From positions 62,001 through 126,000 of the forward strand of contig NZ_JAHUZG010000001.1 of NCBI RefSeq assembly GCF_019218285.1: DNA of 64,000 nucleotides. Direction: 5' to 3'. This DNA is from Antarctobacter sediminis. Its GTDB lineage: Bacteria > Pseudomonadota > Alphaproteobacteria > Rhodobacterales > Rhodobacteraceae. Each line of letters begins with the position of its first letter. The first letter of the stretch is position 1. This document shows positions 54,404 to 63,171 of the stretch, piece after piece. Under the pieces are notes generated by a model. That model saw only the letters and a program-made list of their open reading frames with translations, made no database searches and was not told the DNA's origin. Made by a program: the position numbers and the translations under genes.

Positions 54404-54970
54404 ATGAACGTAAGACATGATTTCATTCCTTGTCCGCAGCCGGTGCAATCGGCGCCGGCGACGGTGCCGGGCATCAAGGGGGCCTTGGGTGCAGGCCGCC
54501 TGCGTTCGGCCCTGTTTGCCGCCGGCGGTCTGACGGCGATCTGGGCCGGCCTGCACTGGTCCGATCCGGCGAGCTGGATCATCGGTGTGCCGACCATCCT
54601 TCTGGGCAGCGCCTCGACCCTTCTGTTGCCCGCCAGCCCGCCGCCCCGTCTGTCTGTCCGGGGGGCTTTTCGGTTCGCGGGGTTTGCAGCGCGCGGGATC
54701 ACCTTGGGCGCGGTCGATGTCACCCGGCGCAGCCTGCGCCCCGAACTGCTGAACGCCGGTTGCCTGACCTTTCACACGCGCCTGCCGCAGGGCCGCCCGC
54801 GCCGGATGTTCGCGGTGGCCATCACCTTGCTGCCGGGCACGCTGACCAAGCGGATGGACGACGAAACCCTGATTGTTCACGCGCTGGATGCCGGGCCGGC
54901 CACGATGCGGGAACTGACCGAACTGGAGGACCGCGTCGCCCAACTTTTTGGACTTGAGGAAATGGAATGA
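54404..54970 (+). CDS. mnhE: Mrp-type cation/proton antiporter subunit E
   Basis: A 188-residue MnhE/MrpE protein with two hydrophobic segments near the start and the conserved RSLRPELLNAGCLTFHTRLP and ITLLPGTLTKRMDDETLIVH. GAAGGAGG lies just before the ATG. It leads an eight-gene operon (E, F, G, B, C, D, D, D) in which every junction overlaps. Confidence 0.92.
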   Translation: MNVRHDFIPCPQPVQSAPATVPGIKGALGAGRLRSALFAAGGLTAIWAGLHWSDPASWIIGVPTILLGSASTLLLPASPPPRLSVRGAFRFAGFAARGITLGAVDVTRRSLRPELLNAGCLTFHTRLPQGRPRRMFAVAITLLPGTLTKRMDDETLIVHALDAGPATMRELTELEDRVAQLFGLEEME

Positions 54971-55227
54971 TGCAAATGATCCTTGAACTCCTTGCCTTGG
55001 CGACCTTGATCGCAACGCTTGCCGTTCTGCCCCGGCTGATCGTCGGGCCCGAGGCTGCCGACCGGATCCTTGCCGCCCAGCTTGCCGGAACGGGCGTTGT
55101 TGCAACGCTGATCCTGCTTGGCGCTGCGGGGGCGGCTCCGGCGCTCTACGAGGTGGCTCTGGTCTTTGCGGCGCTGGCCGCCGTTGCCGGGCTGGCCTTC
55201 GTCGCATTGGGGAGGCAGCCGCAATGA
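54967..55227 (+). CDS. mnhF: Mrp-type antiporter subunit F
   Basis: An 86-residue, three-helix subunit (MrpF family), with RLIVGPEAADRILAAQL as the conserved loop. It overlaps mnhE by four bases. Confidence 0.93.
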   Translation: MMQMILELLALATLIATLAVLPRLIVGPEAADRILAAQLAGTGVVATLILLGAAGAAPALYEVALVFAALAAVAGLAFVALGRQPQ

Positions 55228-55526
55228 CCCTTGTTCTGGAAACGTTGGGTACGGCGCTGATCGGTACGGGCGTCCTGTTCCTGTTGGCGGCGGCCATCGG
55301 TTTGTGGCGTCTGCCGGACGTGTTGTCCCGCCTGCACGCGTTGACCAAGGCCGACACGCTTGGTCTGGCCTTTGTCGCGGCGGGGGCGGCCTGCCTGTCA
55401 CCCACGCCTGCCGCCGTCGTGGCCTTGTTTCTTTGCGTGTTCCTGATTGCGGTGTCCGGCGTCACCGTCGGACATCTGATCGCGCGGTCCCATCCCGAAC
55501 GGCGGAGCGCGGGGGACGCGGAATGA
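55224..55526 (+). CDS. mnhG: Mrp-type antiporter subunit G
   Basis: A 100-residue, three-helix subunit (MrpG family), with LWRLPDVLSRLHALTKADTL as the conserved motif. It overlaps its neighbours on both sides by four bases. Confidence 0.93.
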   Translation: MTLVLETLGTALIGTGVLFLLAAAIGLWRLPDVLSRLHALTKADTLGLAFVAAGAACLSPTPAAVVALFLCVFLIAVSGVTVGHLIARSHPERRSAGDAE

Positions 55527-56422
55527 GCGTGCTTTTCGATCTGCTGACCGCGTTGGGCGTGCTTGTCTGCGCCGGGGTGGCCTTGATCGCGCGGGACCGT
55601 ATCGCGTCGGTTGCGGCCTTCATGATCATGGGTTTGTTGGTCGCGCTCGCCTGGGTGCGGCTTGGAGCGCCGGATGTGGCGCTGGCCGAGGCGGCGATCG
55701 GTGCGGGCCTGACAGGCGCGCTGTTCCTGCGCAGCCTGCGCCGGATGACGCCCGCCGGGGAACAGGGCAGCCCACCAAAGTGGATGTCATGGGCGGCGGG
55801 AGGTCTTGGGCTGGTCTTGGCCGGGGCAATCACCGTTGTGCTTGTCACCGCGCTGGCAGAGCCGGTCTACCCCATGCTCGTCGCGGGCAATCTGGACCAA
55901 AGCGGAGTGACAAACCCGGTCACGGCGGTTCTGCTGAACTTCCGCGCATGGGACACCCTGCTGGAAATCGCCGTGCTTCTTGTTGCCTTGCTTCTGGTCC
56001 GGCTGCTGTTGAACAGGCCGCTGGATCCGTCACCGCTGGGTGAACTTGTGTTGCCCTTTGCCCGGATCATCGCGCCGATTGCCGTGTTGCTGGCCGGGCA
56101 TCTGTTGTGGCGCGGCGCCAGCGCGCCGGGGGGAGCCTTTCAGGCCGGGGCCGTTCTTGCCGGTGGTGGGCTGGCCCTTGTGATGACGGGCGTCGTCCGG
56201 ATCGGGCAGGGCGCTGGCCGCCTGTTGGTCCTTGCCGGGTTGGCGGGGCTGGCGGTCTTTTTGCTGGCCGCTCTGGCAACCGCTGCCATGACGGGCGGCT
56301 TTCTGGATTACCCCGCTGGTGAGGCCAAGATCTGGATCATGGCGATCGAAACCGCCCTTACCCTTTCCATCGCCGCGACGCTTGTCCTGTTGTTCGTCGG
56401 CCCTGACCGGAGTGCGCAATGA
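55523..56422 (+). CDS. mnhB: Mrp subunit B fused to an N-terminal DUF4040 (MbhD-like) domain
   Basis: A 299-residue membrane protein. The first 75 residues match DUF4040, the C-terminal piece of MrpA and MbhD (IMGLLVALAWVRLGAPDVAL). The rest is MrpB, with TNPVTAVLLNFRAWDTLLEI as its signature. The start at 55523 overlaps mnhG by four bases. Because this MrpA tail is present here and no full MrpA is encoded, the operon is a split-MrpA arrangement. Confidence 0.9.
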   Translation: MSVLFDLLTALGVLVCAGVALIARDRIASVAAFMIMGLLVALAWVRLGAPDVALAEAAIGAGLTGALFLRSLRRMTPAGEQGSPPKWMSWAAGGLGLVLAGAITVVLVTALAEPVYPMLVAGNLDQSGVTNPVTAVLLNFRAWDTLLEIAVLLVALLLVRLLLNRPLDPSPLGELVLPFARIIAPIAVLLAGHLLWRGASAPGGAFQAGAVLAGGGLALVMTGVVRIGQGAGRLLVLAGLAGLAVFLLAALATAAMTGGFLDYPAGEAKIWIMAIETALTLSIAATLVLLFVGPDRSAQ

Positions 56423-56697
56423 CCTCTCCCGAACTTTTCTACATGTCCACCGGGGCCGGTCTGGTGGCCCTTGCGCTGTGGCGATTGGCCACCAGCGCGG
56501 ATGCCATCCGGCGCATTCTTGGCCTTAACGTGCTGGCTGTGGGGATCGCCATGCTGTTCCTTGCCGCCGCACGTCAGGCGGGGAACACCGACGCTGTTCC
56601 GCAAGCCTTTGTGCTGACGGGGATCGTGGTGCTTGTGGCGGTGACGGCCGCGTTGCTGGCGCTGGCCGAGCGGATCGGAGCCTTTGGCGATGACTGA
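56419..56697 (+). CDS. mnhC: Mrp-type antiporter subunit C (NuoK-like)
   Basis: A 92-residue, three-helix NuoK-like subunit. RRILGLNVLAVGIAMLFLA and PQAFVLTGIVVLVAVTAALL are the conserved parts. It overlaps mnhB by four bases and the next gene by eight. Confidence 0.92.
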   Translation: MTSPELFYMSTGAGLVALALWRLATSADAIRRILGLNVLAVGIAMLFLAAARQAGNTDAVPQAFVLTGIVVLVAVTAALLALAERIGAFGDD

Positions 56698-58123
56698 ACC
56701 GATGTTTCTGGTCACCGTGCCGTTTCTGGCCGCCTTGATTGCGGCGGCACATGCCCGCAGCGCCGGTGCGCTGGGCCTTGCGGCGACGCTGGGCAACCTG
56801 GTGGCATCTGTTGCACTGCTGCACAGCCTAAGGCTGGGCGGCGCGACGGAAACTCCGCTGGGCGGCTGGTCCAGCCCGCTTGGCATCGCCTTCACAGTCG
56901 ACGGTCTTGCCGCCCTGATGATCCTGATGACAGCGGTTGTCGGTGCCTTTGTCGCCCTTCAGGCGCAAAGCTGGGGCGCATTTACGCCCCGTGACCCGGA
57001 TGTGGCGCAAACGCGGGCCGGCTTCTGGCCGATGTGGCTTTCGACGCTTGGGGCGATGAATGCGTTGTTCCTGTCGAACGACCTGTTCAACCTCTATGTC
57101 GCCTTCGAGGTCCTTGGGCTGGCGGCTGTTGGCCTGACCGCACTGTCAGGACAGCGGGCCGCGCTGGCGGCTGCATTCGATTACCTGTGTGCCGGGCTTG
57201 CCGGCAGCCTGTTGATGCTGCTGGGGATCGCCTTGGCCTATGCGGCCACAGGGCGGGTCGACATCGCGGCGATGCCGGAGATGGCAGGAACGATGCAGGG
57301 ACGGGTTGCGCTTGCGCTGATGGTGGCCGGACTGGCCGTGAAGGCGGCGCTGTTCCCGCTGCACTTCTGGATGCCCGCCGCGCATTCCAGCGCGACACCT
57401 GCCGCAAGCGCAGTGCTGTCGGCGCTGGTGGTCAAGGCGGGCCTGTATCTTGCGTTGCGGATCTCGGTCGAAGGCGGCGCCGGGGTCGAGCATCTGCGAA
57501 CGGTCTTGGCCGTCGCGGGTGCCGGGGCGATGATTTGGGGATCGTGGAAAGCGCTGCGCGCCACCCGGCTGAAACTGCTGGTCGCCTATTCCACCGTGGC
57601 CCAGGTGGGGCTGATCACGCTGGCGCTGGGCGTTTCGGGCGAGGGGGCCCTGTGGCACGCGGCAGCGGTGGTGATGGTGTCCCATGCGCTGGCCAAGGCG
57701 GCGATGTTCCTTGCCGTAGGCCGGATCGCCGAGGAACTGGGCCATGACAGGATTTCGGGTCTGAACCGCGAGGACCTGCGGCCGGGTGCGGCGGAATTTG
57801 CCTTTGCCATCGCAACCATAAGCCTGATCGGCCTGCCGCCGACGGCGGGGTTCGTCGGGAAATGGGTTCTGATGGAAGGCCTGATCGACCGGGGTGCATG
57901 GATCTGGGTCGGCCTTGTCCTCGCCGGGACTGCCCTGTCTGCGGCCTATCTGCTGCGGGTCGTTTCGCGCTGCCTCCGCGGAGGGCCGCATGTTGCGCCC
58001 GGGGCGCGCCGTCCGCCGTGGCGCACCGGAGACGTGGCCGCGCTTGGTCTGGCTGCGGCGGCGCTTGCGCTAGGCCTTGCCTCGGCGCTCCCCCTAACGC
58101 TTCTGGAGATCACCGTTACATGA
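56690..58123 (+). CDS. Antiporter-like subunit, MrpD/NuoN family (first copy)
   Basis: A 477-residue protein with about fourteen membrane helices. It keeps the helix-5 glutamate (Glu140 in NLYVAFEVLGL) and the lysines of the proton path (VKAALFPLHFWMP and VVKAGLYLALR). The ATG at 56690, eight bases inside the end of mnhC, was chosen. It is one of three such subunits in this operon. Confidence 0.9.
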   Translation: MTEPMFLVTVPFLAALIAAAHARSAGALGLAATLGNLVASVALLHSLRLGGATETPLGGWSSPLGIAFTVDGLAALMILMTAVVGAFVALQAQSWGAFTPRDPDVAQTRAGFWPMWLSTLGAMNALFLSNDLFNLYVAFEVLGLAAVGLTALSGQRAALAAAFDYLCAGLAGSLLMLLGIALAYAATGRVDIAAMPEMAGTMQGRVALALMVAGLAVKAALFPLHFWMPAAHSSATPAASAVLSALVVKAGLYLALRISVEGGAGVEHLRTVLAVAGAGAMIWGSWKALRATRLKLLVAYSTVAQVGLITLALGVSGEGALWHAAAVVMVSHALAKAAMFLAVGRIAEELGHDRISGLNREDLRPGAAEFAFAIATISLIGLPPTAGFVGKWVLMEGLIDRGAWIWVGLVLAGTALSAAYLLRVVSRCLRGGPHVAPGARRPPWRTGDVAALGLAAAALALGLASALPLTLLEITVT

Positions 58124-59592
58124 CCGACCTGCTTCCCTTGGCCATCCTGATGACCTCGCTGGGCGTTGCCCCGGTGATCCTGGCCATGCCCGATCATTGG
58201 AGCCGATTGCGCACCGTCATCAACCTTGGCGCGGCGGCCATCAAGGTGGCGCTTGTCGCCTGGATTTCAGTGGCGGTCGCCAATGGTGCCGAATTCGAAC
58301 TGGGGCTGGAGATCGTTCCGGGCCTGTCCCTGACCTTACAGGCCGACGCGCTTTCGGTTCTGTTTCTGGCGCTGTCGGCGGTGCTGTGGCTGCTGACCAC
58401 GATCTATGCCATAGGCTATCTTGAGGGCGGCACCGACCGCAGCCGGTTCTTCGGGTTCTTCAGCCTTTGCGTGGCTTCGACCGTTGGTATCGCCATGGCG
58501 GGGAACCTCTTTACGTTCCTCGTCTTTTTCGAGTTGCTGACGCTGGCGACGTGGCCGCTGGTGGTGCATCGCGGGTCTGCGGAGGCGCATCGCGCGGGCC
58601 GCATTTACCTTGCCTATACGCTGGGCGGCGGAGTGGCGCTGACGCTTGGCACCGTCTGGCTTTACGCGCTGGCGGGCAGTGTCCCCTTCGTCCCGCAAGG
58701 AGTGCTGGGGGCGCTGGCAGAAACGCATCCTGTCACTTTGGTGGCGATCTTTGTTCTGCTGATCGCCGGCGTTGGGGTCAAGGCGGCGCTGGTGCCGTTG
58801 CATGGGTGGTTGCCGCTGTCGATGGTGGCCCCGGCACCGGTCAGCGCCCTGCTGCACGCGGTGGCGGTGGTCAAGGCAGGGGCCTTTGGCATCATGCGGA
58901 TCGTCTATGATGTCTACGGCGTGGAAACCGTCCAGTTGCTGGGCCTTGCCGGGCCGCTTGCCGCCCTCGCGGCGGTGACGATCCTCTGGGGGTCTTTGCG
59001 GGCGCTGGCACAGGACGATCTGAAAAAGCGGCTGGCCTATTCGACGGTCAGTCAGGTCAGCTATATCACGCTGGGCGTTGCTTTGATCTCGCCCATCGCG
59101 GCGGTGGGCGGGCTGGCGCATCTGATCCATCAGGGCATCATGAAGATCACGCTGTTCCTTGCGGCGGGTAATTTCGCCGAGGGGCGCGGGGTCAAGACCG
59201 TCAGCGCGATGGATGGCATGGGACGGCTCATGCCCGGTGCGACGATCGCCTTTACGATCGGTGCACTTGGCATGATCGGGATCCCGCCTTTGGCCGGGTT
59301 CGTCAGCAAATGGTATCTTGGTGCCGGCGCCCTTGATGCGGGCCAGCCCGCGGTCATCGCTTTGCTGGCGGGCTCCAGCCTGCTCAATGCCGCGTATTTC
59401 CTGCCGATCCTGTACCGCGCATGGTTCCGCGATCCGCCCAAGACCGCGGCGGTCAAGCGGCGCATCGGCTGGATGCTGGCCGTACCGCCTGCGGCGACGG
59501 CCGTTCTGATCCTTTGCGCCGGTTTCCTTGCAAATGCTCCCTTCAGCCCGCTGGGCTGGACCCAATTCATCGTGTCACTGGAGTACCTATGA
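58120..59592 (+). CDS. Antiporter-like subunit, MrpA/MrpD/NuoM family (second copy)
   Basis: A 490-residue multi-helix protein. The key glutamate is Glu138 in FLVFFELLTLATWP; lysines lie in GVKAALVPLHGWLP and VVKAGAFGIMRIVY. SAVLWLLTTIYAIGYLEG is NuoL/NuoM-like. It overlaps the previous gene by four bases. It may be the channel half of a shortened MrpA. Confidence 0.9.
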   Translation: MTDLLPLAILMTSLGVAPVILAMPDHWSRLRTVINLGAAAIKVALVAWISVAVANGAEFELGLEIVPGLSLTLQADALSVLFLALSAVLWLLTTIYAIGYLEGGTDRSRFFGFFSLCVASTVGIAMAGNLFTFLVFFELLTLATWPLVVHRGSAEAHRAGRIYLAYTLGGGVALTLGTVWLYALAGSVPFVPQGVLGALAETHPVTLVAIFVLLIAGVGVKAALVPLHGWLPLSMVAPAPVSALLHAVAVVKAGAFGIMRIVYDVYGVETVQLLGLAGPLAALAAVTILWGSLRALAQDDLKKRLAYSTVSQVSYITLGVALISPIAAVGGLAHLIHQGIMKITLFLAAGNFAEGRGVKTVSAMDGMGRLMPGATIAFTIGALGMIGIPPLAGFVSKWYLGAGALDAGQPAVIALLAGSSLLNAAYFLPILYRAWFRDPPKTAAVKRRIGWMLAVPPAATAVLILCAGFLANAPFSPLGWTQFIVSLEYL

Positions 59593-61286
59593 TCGCCTTT
59601 CCTCTCTGGCTCGTTCCTGCTGTTCCGCTTGCCGTTCTGGTCTTGTTCCCGGTGCCCGCGCTGCGCCTTGCACGGGGGGCGCTGGTGCCGCTTGCGGCGC
59701 TGCCTGCGCTTTTCGCGGCGTTGGCGGACCCGGTGCCAGCATCCCTGCGGCTTGACTGGCTGTTGCTGGGAACCGAATTTGCCCTGACCGAGACAGGGCG
59801 CAGTTTTCTGGCCTTTTCCGCGCTGCTTTGGGCGCTGGCGGGATGGCAGGCGGTGCGGCTTTTGTCCGGTGATCCGCGGCGTGACCGTTTCCTTGTCTTT
59901 TTCCTGCTGGCAATGGCGGGCAACCTTGGCTTGTTGATCGCGCAGGACATCGCCTCTTTTTACGCGTTTTTCGCGCTGATGAGCCTGTCTTCATGGGGGC
60001 TTGTCCTGCATGGGCAGGGGGCCGCGCAGGTCTTTGCCGGGCGGGTCTACATCGGCTTTGCCATAGCGGGGGAGGTGGCGCTGTTTGCCGGGCTGGCCTT
60101 TGGGGCCGCGGCAACGGGCGATCTGGCGCTGTCGGGCATGGCTTCGGCCGAGGTGCCGACCCTGGCGACGGCACTGATGGCTAGCGGGTTGCTGGTCAAG
60201 CTGGGGGCGGTGCCCCTGCACCTGTGGTTGCCCTTGGCCCATGCAGCAGCTCCGGCTCCGGCCAGTGCGGTCTTGTCCGGTGCCATGCTCAAGGCGGGGC
60301 TGTTCGGACTGATGATCATTTTGCCGCTGGGCGGTGCACCACAATTGGCGGCGGCAACGGCGCTTGCAGCGATGGCGCTGTCCGGGTTGGTGATTGCACC
60401 GGCGCTGGGGCTTGTACAGGGCGATCCCAAAGCTGTGCTGGCCTATTCCAGTGTCGGACAGATGAGTCTGATGGCGCTTGGTCTGGCCGGTGGGCTTGCC
60501 GCACCCGAGGCATGGCCCGTGATCGCACCGGCGCTGGTCCTGCTGGCGGCACATCACGCTTTCTCCAAGGCGGCCTTGTTTCTTGGCGTGCCCGCCGTTT
60601 GGGCCACGACGACAGGCCCGCTGCGATACGGAATGATGGCGGTGCTTGCGTTGCCGGCGCTTGCACTGGCCGGATTGCCGGCCACCAGCGGCTGGATGGC
60701 AAAGGACGCGCTGAAATCCGCGCTGGGCGGCGTCCCCGCAGGCTGGCAGATCTGGCTGGGGGCTGCGCTGTTCGTCGCAAGCCTTGGGACGGCGCTGCTG
60801 ATGCTGCGGGCGCTGGTCCTGCTGGCGCGGGCCGAGCGAAAGCCTGATGTGCCAACCGACGTGACCGTGCCGGCGCTTGCGGCGGCCGGGCTTGTCGTTG
60901 CGGGGCTGTGGATCGTGCCCATCACACCGCATCAACCCAAACCGGCGGATCTTGCCGCGCTCGCTCCGTTGCTGCTGGCGGCGAGCCTTGCCTTGGCTGG
61001 TCTGATGCTTGCGCGGTTCGGGCGGCTCCGGCTGGCTGCGATGCCTCCGGGCGAGCTCTTTGCCCTGATCCGAGTCGAAGCCGCACCAGAGCCTGTTCTG
61101 GCGCTGCCCGGACCGGTGCGGCCAAGCCGGGCGCTGGCCCCCCGACGGCAACGGGACAGGCTGCCACGACCAGAACAAGGGGCTCTTGCGCTGCTGGGGA
61201 TCGCGGCGGTGCTGGCCATCGTCTTTGCCGTAACCCCGCCGTCAGAAGCGAAGTTCGCGCCGCCTGTCCCGGTCGAAACCGGCTGA
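59589..61286 (+). CDS. Antiporter-like subunit, NuoL/MrpD family (third copy), lacking the helix-5 Glu
   Basis: A 565-residue membrane protein with the lysine motifs VKLGAVPLHLWLPLAH and MLKAGLFGLM. Where the other two copies carry the conserved glutamate, this one reads FYAFFALMSLSSWG, with Ala129. A cytoplasmic loop and a last helix extend the C terminus. Proton transfer through this subunit may therefore differ or be lost. It is the last gene of the antiporter operon. Confidence 0.88.
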   Translation: MIAFPLWLVPAVPLAVLVLFPVPALRLARGALVPLAALPALFAALADPVPASLRLDWLLLGTEFALTETGRSFLAFSALLWALAGWQAVRLLSGDPRRDRFLVFFLLAMAGNLGLLIAQDIASFYAFFALMSLSSWGLVLHGQGAAQVFAGRVYIGFAIAGEVALFAGLAFGAAATGDLALSGMASAEVPTLATALMASGLLVKLGAVPLHLWLPLAHAAAPAPASAVLSGAMLKAGLFGLMIILPLGGAPQLAAATALAAMALSGLVIAPALGLVQGDPKAVLAYSSVGQMSLMALGLAGGLAAPEAWPVIAPALVLLAAHHAFSKAALFLGVPAVWATTTGPLRYGMMAVLALPALALAGLPATSGWMAKDALKSALGGVPAGWQIWLGAALFVASLGTALLMLRALVLLARAERKPDVPTDVTVPALAAAGLVVAGLWIVPITPHQPKPADLAALAPLLLAASLALAGLMLARFGRLRLAAMPPGELFALIRVEAAPEPVLALPGPVRPSRALAPRRQRDRLPRPEQGALALLGIAAVLAIVFAVTPPSEAKFAPPVPVETG

Positions 61287-61488
61287 ACCAGTTGGGCAGG
61301 AAAACTTGGGGCGGGCGGCCCTGGTGCGGATGAAACGGCGCGCCGGGGCGTTTTTCCTCGACATGACACAGGCCGTGGCCCCGGTGATGACGACGGGTTG
61401 CGCCACCAGAAATGTCCCGTGATCCGTTCTTGGTGCGGGCTGTCGGAAAACGACCAACGGGCGCGGACCGCAAGGGGAACGCGCCGGA

Positions 61489-62958
61489 TTGGCCAAGGGA
61501 ACTGATCCCAAAGGTAAGAAAGGTTTGCGCGTGCAGCAGGCGATTGAAAACTATGCCGAGATGATCCGGGATTTTTACAGCGATCCGCTGGAACCGCTTT
61601 CAGAACAGTTCATGTTCCGGCGTCCCCCGACCATCGGTGAGCTGCGACGGCCACCGCAGGTCTTGTTGCTGGGCAACCATTCCTCGGGCAAGTCGACTTT
61701 TGTGAATTATCTCGTTGGCGAGGATATCCAGAAAACGGGCGTGGCCCCCACCGATGACAGTTTCACCATCGTGACTTGGGGGGCGGCGCTGGCGGATCGG
61801 GACGGGCCATCGGTGGTCAGCAACCCGGACCTGCCCTACGAGGGGTTGCGCCATTTTGGCGACCAGCTTGTCAGCCACGTGCGCCTGAAACAGCGCCCCG
61901 CCGAATTGTTGCAGACGGTGACACTGATCGACAGCCCGGGGATGATCGACGAAGCCAAGGCCGAAGGCGGGCGCGGCTATGATTTTCCCGGAGCTGTGCG
62001 CTGGTTTGCGGAACGGGCCGATCTGGTCATCGTCTTCTTCGACCCGGACAAGCCGGGCACCACCGGCGAGACGCTACAGGTTTTCAAAGAGGCCCTGAAC
62101 GGCATCGACCACAAGCTGTTGATCGTCATGAACAAGATGGATCGCTTTCGCAACCTGCACGATTTCGCCCGCGCCTACGGGGCCTTGTGCTGGAACCTCG
62201 GGAAGGTGATTCCGCGCAAGGACCTGCCGCTGATCTACAACACCTATGTTCCCGTGGCGGGGCAGCCGGTTTCAGATCTGCCGACGGCGGATTTCGACAG
62301 CGCGCGAGCGGAACTGGTGACCGAACTGTACCGTGTGCCGACCCGCCGCCTGGACAACCTGATCACGCAGATGCAGGGATTTGCCGAACGGCTGCGCCTG
62401 CATGTCTTTGTGATCGACGCCGCCGCGCGCCGCTTTCGGCGGTTGCGCAACCGCTGGCGATTGTCGCTGGGGGCGCTCTTTGCCGGGCTGTCAGGCGCCG
62501 CTGTGGTGACCGGACTGATCATTGCGCTGCCGGTTGTGGCGGCTGTCTTGGCAATGCTCGTGGCCATCGTGGAACTGGTTGTCTTGCCGAAGACGCGCAA
62601 GCGGATGGTCGCGCGGTTCGACGATGTCTTTGAGCGCATCTATGAAAGGGAATTGCTGGTGCGCGACCGGGCCGAGGATCTGCGGGCCTTGTGGGCAGAG
62701 GTTTTGCCCCGCGCGCGCGACGTTGCGATGAAATGCGGCCTGCAATCCTTTCCAAGGTTGTCGCGGTCAGACCGCATCAAGCTGGATGAATTGATCGACG
62801 AAGCCATCCCCAAGCTGCGCAGCGATCTCTACGGCCATTTCAACGCAAAGGAGGGCAGCGTCGAACCGCTGGACACTTACCTGTCCGGTCTGTCGGAGGA
62901 CATGCCGTCCGACAAAGGCGAGCTTTCCCCGGACTGGCGGGGCCGCAAGGCTGGCTGA
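61489..62958 (+). CDS. Dynamin/EHD-like GTPase with a membrane hairpin
   Basis: A 489-residue protein. The P-loop is GNHSSGKST at 62-70, G3 is DSPG at 148-151, and G4 is NKMD at 215-218; the order and DPDKPGTTGETLQVF resemble the EHD branch of dynamins. Two hydrophobic helices follow (about 325-365), then a helical tail. The start is uncertain: TTG at 61489 has AAGGGG about eleven bases upstream, and GTG at 61531 has AAAGG closer. No ATG is available. Bacterial relatives remodel membranes. Confidence 0.85.
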   Translation: MAKGTDPKGKKGLRVQQAIENYAEMIRDFYSDPLEPLSEQFMFRRPPTIGELRRPPQVLLLGNHSSGKSTFVNYLVGEDIQKTGVAPTDDSFTIVTWGAALADRDGPSVVSNPDLPYEGLRHFGDQLVSHVRLKQRPAELLQTVTLIDSPGMIDEAKAEGGRGYDFPGAVRWFAERADLVIVFFDPDKPGTTGETLQVFKEALNGIDHKLLIVMNKMDRFRNLHDFARAYGALCWNLGKVIPRKDLPLIYNTYVPVAGQPVSDLPTADFDSARAELVTELYRVPTRRLDNLITQMQGFAERLRLHVFVIDAAARRFRRLRNRWRLSLGALFAGLSGAAVVTGLIIALPVVAAVLAMLVAIVELVVLPKTRKRMVARFDDVFERIYERELLVRDRAEDLRALWAEVLPRARDVAMKCGLQSFPRLSRSDRIKLDELIDEAIPKLRSDLYGHFNAKEGSVEPLDTYLSGLSEDMPSDKGELSPDWRGRKAG

Positions 62959-63171
62959 ACTGGTCTGCATCTCAGGCCTCAATCCGACGTCGCCACAGGC
63001 GGCGCAATGGATTGGGTGAATCTCAGGGTTTTTGACCGCCCGGAGGGATGAAAACGCACCTTGGCACGTTTGTGTTGGTGAAGGCGCGGGCAAAGCGTCT
63101 GGCCGCGGCGGTTGCGCGCGCAGGTCAGGCGAAGGCCCGCGACGTTTCAGAGATTGGGAGGGAAGACAAGG

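Noticed and set aside
53012-55465. An 817-codon minus-strand frame across the anti-sigma gene, the gap and mnhEFG
   Set aside because: It reads through two terminators, the small RNA candidate and five real genes; very Arg/Gln/Pro-rich.
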